Source: Chromera velia (Eukaryota; Sar; Chromeraceae). From it: a stretch of 20,000 nucleotides of DNA. This document shows, piece after piece, positions 8,519-20,000 of this stretch. Where the stretch lies: positions 1 through 20,000 of the forward strand of contig JAHBMJ010004586.1 in the NCBI GenBank assembly GCA_018398765.1, written 5' to 3'. The translations under genes were made by a program, and so were the position numbers. A model generated the notes under the pieces. The model saw nothing but the letters and a program-made list of their open reading frames with translations, did not search any database and was not told the origin of the DNA. How positions within the stretch are numbered: the stretch's first letter is position 1; each line of letters begins with the position of its first letter.

Positions 8519-10198
8519 TACCTCTGGCTCCCCATTCGTTCTTCTGATGCTTGCTTGTGCCGTAAACCACGCGAAAATAAGACATCGAGCTCCAGTGGCT
8601 CCATGTTTTTCCTCTACCAGCTGAAAGTCGACTCCTTTCCTGAACTCCTCTTTCTACTTTCTGCGGTGTTCTCTTCGTTCATTCTATGTTAACACATAAA
8701 GGATCATGCGCACTTTTTGTTTTACACTTTTTCTCTGCAAAGACCCAGCGAGTGAACTCTGAACCTGCCCACCCACCCACCTTGTCTCCCTCTGCCTGCA
8801 GGTCCTTGTCCAGCATCGACTCGAAATTCTTCATCGGGAAGTTGTAGATATCTCCGTATGTTCCCTGCAGGCAGGCAGGAAGGTGAACACTCACATACAC
8901 ACGCACGCACAGTTTCTCCCTTTTCCTTTTACATGCCCATCCATCAAGATGCGCACACAATCCAGACGTGAACAAAACACACACATGCCCATGCCAGTCT
9001 GTGCCTCCCTGCAGAGTGCTCATGCCGCATTTGATCGAGCCATCCGGTATGCATGCAGGAGAAAGGCCAACAGAGAGGACACAAAAACTGAAGCACTGAA
9101 GGGAACTCAGCCCTGCTCGGACACGACAGGCCAGTTGGCGGTTGGATGCGCAGAGAAAATGTATCACTTTTTTTTTCATATCGCCTGTCCATTTTGCGCC
9201 CTGCCCCTTTCTGCTGACCTCTCGCAATCTCTTCAAGAGCTCTTCTTGGATTGCCAGATCTACTTTTGCGGCCTTCTCAGCTCGGGCCTCACGGGCTGCC
9301 TCTCGTCGCTCCGTGTTCTTGGCCTCGTGCGTCAGCTTTGGTTGGGCTGCAAGCTTCAGTTTCCGCATTCTCATAAGCGTCTGTTTCATGCGGGTGAGTC
9401 GCTGCTTGCACCTATTGATGAGGTGAAGACTGTACACGTTCCGCATATTCCCATCTATCTGCTTCAGTGCCTGCAGGCATCCAGGGAGACTTTGCATCTT
9501 AATTCGCGGTCTCTTTCTGTCCACTCTGGCACTTGGATCCCTGTTCTCTGTCTTTCTTTCTGTTCTTCGCAGGCTGATACTGAAGTGATTTTGACTGACC
9601 TCTGTCCCACTTCTCTCTCTGTATTTTGACTGACCTCTGCGTAGTTTTTGCTCAGTTTGATCTTCTCCCAGAGCTTATTCGGAAGGTGTGCTCTCTCGGG
9701 TGTCTTCAAGTACAGGTAGCAAGCACCTGCACGTGGAAAAATGGGCGGGCAGGCAAGCGTGAAGGACGGCAAGGTGCAGAAAGCATAAGCAATGACCCGA
9801 GAGACTGTGGAGACGAGATGCTCAGTCCCTCCGATTGAAAGTCAAGTTGCTGCCCTTCCCCTCGAATATGCTCATGAGCATGTCTTCGAGAATGTATACA
9901 GGAGGTGCCTACTTACCCTTCTGCATCATGATTGTCGCGTAGTTACTGTTTGCAAGAGGGCAGGATGGGCGGTTGCACAGTCCCGTGTTGTTGTACGGGT
10001 TTTTGCAGAAGCTGTCCTTTGCCGTCCTGCAACAAGACAGGGACCCAAGACGATCGAGGCACGCAATGATATGTCATGACAGACATAAACAAGAAACCGA
10101 AAGCTGCACACACGAGGTAAAACTGACTTGACTCGAAAAGAACAAAACGCCCCCGGCAGTGCAGCCAGAGTGTTCCAAATCACTTCGTCGTTAATCAT
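6934..10198 (-). CDS. MAK16: MAK16 homologue, 60S ribosome biogenesis factor (7 exons)
   Basis: MAK16 is a nucleolar pre-60S assembly factor that binds rRNA with Rpf1. Exons in transcript order: 10198-10128, 10026-9917, 9726-9635, 9470-9219, 8864-about 8777, 8269-8147 and 7169-6934. Phases match at every junction and give about 323 residues, close to yeast and human Mak16 (about 300). Conserved landmarks are DEVIWNTL near the start, FCSFRVK, then [19 protein letters not shown] carrying the four family cysteines (about C19, C31, C41, C46), [54 protein letters not shown], and [10 protein letters not shown]. The tail is acidic (long Glu/Asp runs), then Lys/Arg-rich, ending KPAPKRQRQ, probably a nucleolar signal. 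The ATG at 10196-10198 begins the conserved MINDEVIW. Intron lengths are 101, 190, 164, 354, about 507 and 977. The exon 5 donor is ambiguous because GTGG is repeated: a cut after 8777 or after 8765 keeps frame with exon 6. Confidence 0.93.
7170..8146 (-). repeat. MAK16 intron 6 filled with microsatellites
   Basis: This largest intron of MAK16 holds several simple repeats: (CA)n and CATA words at 7273-7378, a (GAAA)n tract at about 7662-7692, and (GGCA)n tracts at 7898-7912 and 7980-8009. It also contains the inverse copy of the TATAGTCTGT/GAAGAAAAG unit at 7600-7650. One ambiguous base (N) is at 7271, directly before the CA-rich tract, consistent with sequencing trouble in repeats. Confidence 0.85.
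8272..8324. repeat. (GGAGA)n repeat serving as polypyrimidine tract
   Basis: About ten copies of AGGAG lie on the + strand. On the coding strand of MAK16 they read (CCTCT)n and end in CTCAG exactly at the exon 6 acceptor (8270). The pentanucleotide repeat thus supplies the polypyrimidine tract of a real splice site. Confidence 0.85.
9588..9639 (-). repeat. Duplicated exon 3 donor region
   Basis: The 17-bp word ATTTTGACTGACCTCTG occurs at 9623-9639 and again at 9588-9604, 35 bp apart. On the coding strand it is CAGAG/GTCAGTCAAAAT. The first copy is the true end of MAK16 exon 3 plus its donor; the second is a perfect donor copy inside intron 3. Confidence 0.9.
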
Positions 10199-13991
<3,793 letters not shown>

Positions 13992-14971
13992 GATAATCGT
14001 CTTTCGTTCATTGCTACTTACTTTCATTGACCCCCATCTTCTCCCCCCTTCTCTCCTGTCTTTTCTCCTACGTTATTCTCTCTCTCTGCGTGTCTGCTGA
14101 TGCTGTTCTTTACCATATTGTCATTCCGGTTTCTCTTTTTTCCTTTGTTGCCGAAGTGATTGATGGATTCCTGTCGGCGCCTGCGTCTGCCTGGGAGAAA
14201 ACTGTGAGGATCGTAAAGAGGAGAAAAAAAAAAAAAGGATGGGTCGAACGATGAAAGAAAAATTGAGGTGTTCGAGGGCAAAAGCTTAATTAATCAGTGG
14301 AAAGAGGGAAGGGGGAAGGGGGAAGTAGTTCACAGGGAGGTGGGGAGGTGGAAGTGTTCTGCAGACCCATGCAGACTGGTTGTGCAGGCCTTCAAGAACA
14401 TCTACAGAATTTCTCTCTCTCTATCTCCGTGTCTCTCTATTTCCTCAGCCTCTACTTGTGCTTTCCTCCGGAATGGGGGGGGGGTTCACAGACGATTGGT
14501 ATAGAAAGGCAGGATGGTCCTTTGGAAGGAGAGGGAAGGAGGAGGAGGAAGGATCACAAGAAGCAAATTTGTTCGTCTCTGAAGACAATTAAGGAGGGGA
14601 GAAGTGGGTGATGCAGGTAGAGGTGCAATTCAAAGAATTTGACTTGAATCGAGGGACATTGGGGGAGATGAAGTTTTGTTGAATAGAAGTAAACAGGAGG
14701 AGGAGCAGAGACAGACAGGACCACGCGTCTCCTTTCCTTCTTACCTGCCTGCCCACGCTGAGGAGGTAAACAAGAAAAGAAATGAGGGCCCAACTCGAAC
14801 AGCGGGAACAGCCCTTTGGAAAAAGTTTTCTCGGACGGCCTTTTGTTCCACTGAAATGATGTAGCAGAGAAAGATTGTTCGCATCTGAGTTTCCTGATGG
14901 AACTGCATTCAGCAAGCCTAAGTACAACTGAGAAGAACAGAACAGAACAAGCATAAAGGAGGAGGGAAAAC

Positions 14972-15007
<36 letters not shown>

Positions 15008-15804
15008 CCCCTTTCCCATCACCCGTCTCGCGTCTTGTCGTCTTATCGTCTCTTTCCTTCTGTTGAGATTCTCTCATTTTTTCTTTCAATTATCTGTTTG
15101 TCCATCTTTGTTTCTGCCTGTCTGTCTTCCACGTCTTTTGAGAAGCTCAGCCCCCTCTTTGATCTCTCTTACAACCTTCAGCTCTGCCAAGCTGGCAAAT
15201 GAAGACTTTCAGTTCATTCATTTGCAAATGGATGTGAAGAGAGGGAGGACGGGGGCAAGAGTCAATATTTTGTTGAAGTGCGGGCACTCGTGGCTCGCCT
15301 GTTTTCTATCGTTTTCTCTTTGCATCTTTTGACCCCGCATTGAATGGGACAACAGGGCAAGAGGAGACGGATAGAATACTGATTGGCTGTAAATGACCGA
15401 GTAAAGGTCGGGGGAGCCAACGCAGGGAAGCTCAGAAAGGAAAATGTTTTCACAAAAACAAAAAAGATGCTTGAAAACCGTCTTCCTCTCTGTTGAAGTT
15501 GTGCTGTTTAACGTAGTTCAACGTTCATAGCGAGTTTGCACGTCTTTTGTTCATAAAAATGCTCAACTTGTGGCGCTTTCAAGTTCTGCCTCATGCTTAG
15601 CCATGTTATTGGTCATAGGTAGTAAACCTAGTAGTAAACACGTTTTTTTTTTCAATAATGCTAGCAATAATGATAACAATTAATATAGCTCAAAGAATGA
15701 TTCAGAGTCAGACCATAACTTAGTGCCAAATTTCATTATAATAATTATCGCTATTGTTTGGGAGCGTCCATAAAGGATGCACCTAATAAAAGCTAGCTAG
15801 TGGC
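13992..15804. other. Region without a firmly supported gene
   Basis: Open, exon-like pieces on + include 14157-14252 after acceptor-like GTTGCCGAAG (VIDGFLSAPASAWEKTVRIV), 14455-14604 after TTTCCTCAG (contains FTDDWYRKAGWSF), and 15182-15332 after ACAACCTTCAG (contains ANEDFQFIHLQMDVKRG). They may be exons of one unidentified gene or 3' exons of the PPR-like gene, but donors and phases could not be fixed. A (TC)n tract lies at 14971-15003. From about 15500 the sequence turns AT-rich with no coding signal. Confidence 0.3.
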
Positions 15805-17538
15805 ATCATCATCATCATCATCATCATTATCATCATTATTATTAATCGGTCTATAGACCATCATGCAATGCATGAGTCTAGGACAATGCTTTATTGCCCC
15901 TTTGCCAGACCTGCATCATACAACAGGAGGGGGCTTCATTCTTGTAACTCTAAACACCCTGTATCTAGAAGATGCTTTCTCAATCGCTGATGTCGTTTCC
16001 CTTCTGTGGGAGGAGTGCGATGACTGTAACAGAGATTCTCAGGCAGTAGAGGCAGACAGGAAAACCGGTGGAGAGGGGGGACGGGAGATATACTTGGGAG
16101 ATGGAAAAAGAACATTCAAAAGGTGAGATGGGCAGAGGGGTAAGTAACCATCACATGCATTGAATTACAGGCCTTATGATAGAGGGCACAGACAGATGTT
16201 TCGCAAGAGTTGGAGGGCCGGTATGGATGAGTGTCTGAGTGCCAGGGTAACCTTCATTCGTGCCAACAGTTCGCTTTGCGTGGCATGTTTTAGAGGGGTA
16301 GAGTCTTTTAATAACAACCACTTTCTCTCTCTTTCTTGGGCTTTGTCTAATTTCAAATTGGCTTCAATTTCGGTTATAATTTCATTCAGAGCCTCTCAAT
16401 CTGCTCTTGTTTCTGTGCATTCAGTCAGTCGGTGCAGCAGATCGTCTGCTTTGCCCCTACATGCAGGGCAAACCGCGTCTTCCAGTTCTCTGTAAGGTGC
16501 ATGGGGGCGACCACCGAGCAACATATACAGTAAGGCTGAAAAAGGGCCTGAGGACCAGATCGTAGCGCGAAGGAGGGAAACGAAACGGAGAGATGAAGGG
16601 GATGAGGGAAAAGTAGAGGAAAGGAAGAGGAGAGACGAACGTTGGGCAGTAGGATCAAACGTTTGGAACACATTCGGTCTGACGCCTCTGCCAAACTGCA
16701 AAACCGCCCCCCGTGAAGCGGCCCTTTCTAGACAAGTATCAATCCATTCATCAACTTCCCGGTTGATTACTGCTCTTAAAAGAAGGAGACGGCCAACCTT
16801 GGTGGCTTTCTTCCTTCTCTTGATGGTTGGATTGACAGTCACAAATTCTTCTAATCCGGTCGACCCCATTAATTTTTGTGCGTGCATCATAGAGGAAAGA
16901 CAATCACCATTCATTAAAGCTGACCAGGCACCCGCGGGCATCTTAAGGTCAATATGTTTTAAGTTTAACTTAGTCAAATACTCCGCAAGTCTCATCGACA
17001 CATGCACACATGCAGGAAGTAGACCAACAGCATACAGAGTAGGTACACAGAAAGAGGAGAAAGACAGATTCAAAGCCCAACAGACAAAGTGCAATTGAAG
17101 GGCATCTAATGCATCCATGTCTGACTTGCAGACAGGCAGACAGTCAAACGCGTATAGAGCAACAGGCAATCAGAAAGCGCATAGACACAAAATTTTTGCT
17201 GTGGGGGGTAGGCGACCTAAAGAGAGTGCCACGTTCTTTGCATAACCCATCCATCTACTCGCTATGCTAAGCCTCTCTTCTATTATCTCCCTTAAGTCTC
17301 CCCCTTCGAAGAAAAGAACACCCAGATACTTATACAACCCCACTCTCTCGACTTCTTTTCCCCCAAACATAATCCTGCCTTCAATTGCAGGGTAAAAGTT
17401 GGACAGACGCATGATTTTCGTCTTTTTTAAATTAACAGTGAGCTCTCTCTCTTCATAGAAAGAATTTAATTCATTCAAGCTGACCTGCAGGTCATGCACA
17501 TCATCATCATCATCATTATTATCATACGCCATCGCCAT
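15805..17538 (-). mobile_element. 5'-truncated LINE (non-LTR retrotransposon)
   Basis: Read on the minus strand, the element starts near 17500 just after the position of reverse transcriptase motif C. It runs through the RT thumb and a Cys/His C-terminal domain to a TAA at 16174, then a presumed 3' UTR (16173-15845) with the palindrome GGTCTATAGACC. It ends in an (AAT)(GAT)n tail at 15844-15805. A simple tail and 5' truncation are typical of LINEs. The same kind of (AAT)(GAT)n repeat sits at the 5' truncation point (17501-17526), so the element may have inserted into a trinucleotide repeat or lies downstream of the tail of a related copy. Confidence 0.75.
16174..17538 (-). pseudogene. LINE reverse transcriptase C-terminal part, two in-frame TGA
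   Basis: One reading frame of 455 codons is interrupted only by TGA at 17170-17172 and TGA at 16396-16398. Near its start, DLQVSLNELNSFYEE then LTVNLKKTKIMRLS is the segment that follows the YADD box. VGLYKYLGVLF is the usual RT motif D/E region. LDALQLHFVCWALNL and the following helices belong to the thumb/connector. CPAC-x8-H-x4-C (near VCPACRGKADDLLHRLTEC) is the zinc-knuckle-like tail common in LINE ORF2 proteins. The YADD box itself is absent: the site reads YDNNDDDDDVHDLQ, coded by a GAT/AAT repeat. The fingers and most of the palm are missing, so the copy cannot be active. The Trp residues I can identify are coded TGG. Confidence 0.8.
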
Positions 17539-17571
17539 TGGCCCATAGTAGGCGTCTAGCGTTCGGCAAGT

Positions 17572-17816
17572 CTAGGTGCCGGCTAGAGAAAAAGAAGAAA
17601 AAAAAGATCCCCCAAAACCCTTTACTTTTTTGTTTTTGCTTCTGTATCAGTCAAACAACTGTTGTTCAAATGTTGTATAAGTGTTGTTTGTATGTTGCAT
17701 AACTGTTACTAAGTGTTGTTCAGGGTTAAAAAGTAAAAAAAAAAAAGAAAAAAAAAAAAAAGATCTCCTCAAATCGCTTATTTTTTTTCTTTTTTTTTTC
17801 TCTAGCCGGCGCCTAG
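17572..17816. mobile_element. 245-bp TIR element with 8-bp TSD (hAT-like MITE)
   Basis: The left end CTAGGTGCCGGCTAGAG (17572-17588) and the right end, read inverted, CTAGGCGCCGGCTAGAG (17816-17800) differ at one base and continue into A-rich/T-rich arms. The element is directly flanked by a perfect 8-bp duplication CGGCAAGT (17564-17571 and 17817-17824). An 8-bp duplication is typical of hAT-class (also P-type) transposition. There is no coding capacity. Two related subterminal words lie inside: AGATCCCCCAAAACCCTTTA (17606) and AGATCTCCTCAAATCGCTTA (17761). The centre has repeated GTTGTT words. Confidence 0.88.
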
Positions 17817-17824
17817 CGGCAAGT

Positions 17825-19030
17825 CACGACATGCAAGGCAGATTGTTAAAGATGGACCCTCACTCGGCAACATTTGGTAAACTAGCTTAACAACTACATT
17901 TCTTCTCAAACTCTTCCACTTCTGGCAGGGCGTGCGTCAAACTTAATAATAAGTGGCATTGGCACATATTGCACGAGTCAGCATACTGACAACACTTTTC
18001 CTTACTCCCACTTAGACTTCCGTCTTTTTGAAGCTACTCAAAATCTACTTCTCAATCATATATATGTTTGAAACTTAGTTTTTACAGTCATTATATTCAG
18101 TATCATTATATTCAGTATCATATAGTATCAAAATAATATAAAATCATCAAATTAATGATTATACACTGGCATGCATCCATCTTACTATAAGTGAAGAGTC
18201 ACTAAAAGTGGAGAATCACTAAGTGGAGAGAGGCATTATTCTAAACTTTGCTGGAAAAATTCTAAGAAATTTTGTTCAGTCAATCAAACTTTGGACTAAA
18301 ATCATGATTAGAGATTCAAAAGAGGTTTGTTAAGGAGTCACTCACACACAGTTATAACTATACGACGTGCATATAATCGTGTTTTAAGATTTTTTAACAA
18401 AAGTTAAAAGGTGATAAAACTTGAAGTTCCGGCCCCGAAGGTGTGTTTTTGCATTCAAGTTGACTCATAACACGTGGGAGACATCTCAGGGATCCGGACT
18501 CCTGCAGTCACCCACGTGCAAATAGAAGAGCTTGGGATTGGTCGTATGAATGTCAAAATTGGAACTTGAACGAACTTCGAAGGAAAAAGCGAAATGGAGA
18601 AATCTCGTGCAAATGGAATCAGAGAGAACATGAAATTTGAGCACGTACATTACATTTAAGATTCAAAATTAACGAACCATACACGAGAAAAGTCGGTTAG
18701 CGGAAGAGTGCGACAGCAGAAGGGAAGCATCAAGAGAAAGCGAAAGAAACCAGCTGCAAAGAAAACAAGAAAAATGAGCAACCAAGCAAACGAAAAGGAA
18801 GAAAACGAGGAAGAACAGACGACTAAAGGTAACACACAAACACAGAGATAGAGAGAGGAGGCACAAAAGCAAGCTAGCCGAGAGGCGAAGTGATGAAAGG
18901 GAAACGGAGAAACGATTGACGGACAGACAGGAGACGTAAAGACAGATGAAGTTGGGAGGGGGAAATGATGGACAGATGGATGCGAGGGCGCAAGGACGTG
19001 GTGGGAGGACTGAGGACGACCCACGAACGA
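17825..19030. other. AT-rich intergenic DNA, no gene seen
   Basis: Positions 17880-18420 are AT-rich with stops in all frames. A 15-bp tandem duplication (TTATATTCAGTATCA type) lies at about 18089-18120, and three degenerate copies of AAGTGGAGA(G)TCACTA at 18189-18231. An 8-bp inverted repeat CACGTGGG/CCCACGTG occurs at 18471-18478 and 18511-18518. Positions 18650-19030 are purine-rich on + with 4-nt-period words such as GACAGACAGGAGAC. Minus-strand open frames there are Ser/Phe/Leu/Cys-rich and look like composition artefacts. Confidence 0.45.
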
Positions 19031-19644
19031 TTAAGCAGAATGGAGCAACGAGAAAGGCCTATACCTGACTGACCACTGTGCCCCCTCAACCAATTTGAGG
19101 GCTTCTCCGGCCGTCAGCTTCTTTAGAGACAGGTCTGCATGAATCGAGAACAGATGTGCAAAGGAAACGGGTTATTCTCAGATGTCAGAAGAGAGCCTGC
19201 CACGGTGAACGAGAAGAAGAGGAGTGAGAATCAGTCAAAGTGCTTTCGAAAGGAGTCTCTTGCAGACCGATCGATGCACTCTGTTTCTTTCTGTATGGCC
19301 TCTCTGCGGATGAGTAGAGTACTCTGTGTCTTCCGCCCAGTGCTTGACGACCTGTGCTTGTCTGTGTCGGAGGAAGTGTGTGAGCAAGCAAGCATGTATC
19401 AGCTCAATGTTTCATGACAATCTAGGCTCTCTCTCTGCCTTCCTTCCCGAGCTAGTGGCGCTCTGTTGCATCCCCCCCTATTTTCTTTCTCTTTCGCCAG
19501 TTCTTTCTTCCAGTCTCTCTCTGCCTCCACCTAAGCTTAGACTTGCCAATTGTCGGCCTGCCCACCTTTCTCAGAAGCCCAAGCGATCACGTCAGCTGCG
19601 ACTTTGGCAGAGATGCTGCGAATGTCGTCGACTCGTGGGTATAC
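19031..19644 (-). CDS. Malic enzyme, last two exons (partial)
   Basis: Malic enzyme decarboxylates malate to pyruvate with NAD(P). The penultimate exon (19644-19566; acceptor GAGTGCAG, donor GTGGGC) encodes VYPRVDDIRSISAKVAADV followed by IAWASEK. This fits the family C-terminal signature (VYP...IR.VS..IA..V...A). It joins in phase 1 to the exon starting at 19134 (acceptor TCATGCAG), which encodes DLSLKKLTAGEALKLVEG and then AQWSVRYRPF, ending at a TAA at 19031. The W-x3-Y-x-P end resembles family tails such as W-x-P-x-Y-x-P. A GTCAGT donor-like site at 19073 could instead splice onward. The cofactor and catalytic domains are not in the window, and the next upstream exon must lie beyond 20000. 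Confidence 0.55.
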
Positions 19645-20000
19645 CTGCACTCCCTCGGGCGAACAGTCCGGACAGAAAAGGAGGGAGGGAGGCATGGATG
19701 CATTCTCTTCTCAATTCGGCGTGGGCTGGGTGGGTGCATGCAGACAGGCTGGTAGCCAGGGAGGTGTATGCAGATAGAAACGAGCACATCGCAGACGCAG
19801 AGCATGATGCACATGCTGTTGGCATTATTCCTGTCTTTTTTCTCTTCTTCCTTTCTCGCCACACTGCAGAATCCCGCTCCAGCCCCTCGACTCCCGTGAC
19901 AGAAGATGCAAACAAATTGACCTACAACGGAAGATAGATAGTCCGACGCGCAAACCAAAGGATTGGGAGGAAAGGCAAAGACAGACACAGGGACTGTCGT
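19645..20000 (-). other. Probable intron of the malic enzyme gene
   Basis: The stretch upstream of the penultimate exon contains no recognisable malic enzyme sequence on the minus strand. It has CCTC and GCATGCA-type words and pyrimidine runs leading to the acceptor at 19645. A short open segment at about 19850-19915 (- strand, after TTGTAG) has no known motif. I treat the whole as intron continuing past the window end. Confidence 0.4.

Noticed and set aside
8136-8692. Plus-strand 204-codon frame and other + frames across the MAK16 introns
   Set aside because: They overlap MAK16 exon 6 on the other strand and consist of microsatellite-coded residues.
15863-16126. 87-codon + strand frame
   Set aside because: It lies in the presumed LINE 3' UTR on the opposite strand and has no known motif.
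16136-16172. Apparent tiny intron (GTAAGT ... TTACAG) on the + strand
   Set aside because: It is only about 31 nt and lies opposite the LINE 3' end, too short for the intron sizes seen here.
18656-19024. Minus-strand 122-codon frame downstream of malic enzyme
   Set aside because: It is Ser/Phe/Cys/Leu-rich from purine-rich + strand sequence, and no acceptor joins it in phase to the malic enzyme exon.

Overview
This is a eukaryotic nuclear window. Genes are split by spliceosomal introns, tetranucleotide and dinucleotide microsatellites are dense, and a non-LTR retrotransposon fragment and a small terminal-inverted-repeat element are present. No bacterial gene organisation is seen. Moderate GC with AT-rich islands, intron-rich housekeeping genes, long low-complexity protein tails, LINE remnants and frequent TGCATGC-type words would fit an alveolate such as a chromerid alga. 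That assignment is inference and not proven by any single gene.

Layout. Positions 1-130 are poly-C runs and GC-rich hairpins. Positions 131-3464 are mostly 4-nt-periodic repeat-rich DNA with (GA)n/(CA)n tracts and a few exon-like pieces (739-1410) that I could not assign. Positions 3523-4431 (+) encode a membrane RING-CH (MARCH-type) E3 ubiquitin ligase. Positions 4739-5450 are a very large TTTC/TGTC microsatellite. Positions 5451-6933 hold an exon-like island and an AT-rich block.

Positions 6934-10198 (-) are a complete seven-exon MAK16 gene (60S ribosome biogenesis). I reconstructed its exon phases throughout; the one ambiguous point is the donor of exon 5. A 603-bp spacer with a strong hairpin separates it from a divergent two-exon gene, 10802-13991 (+), that encodes an N-terminal PPR-like segment with a long disordered tail.

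Positions 13992-15804 are largely without a supported gene. Positions 15805-17538 (-) are a 5'-truncated LINE: the reverse transcriptase downstream of motif C, the thumb and a CCHC-like C-terminus. It has two in-frame TGA stops and matching (ATC/ATT)n tracts at both ends. Next to it, 17572-17816 is a 245-bp TIR element with a perfect 8-bp target-site duplication (hAT-like). Positions 19031-19644 (-) carry what appear to be the last two exons of a malic enzyme gene whose 5' part lies beyond the window.

The genes have unrelated jobs: ubiquitin ligation, ribosome assembly, probable RNA binding and central carbon metabolism. The shared theme is how short tandem repeats overlap splice signals. MAK16 donors are mostly GTCAGT rather than GTAAGT, and several of its splice sites sit inside 4- or 5-nt tandem repeats.
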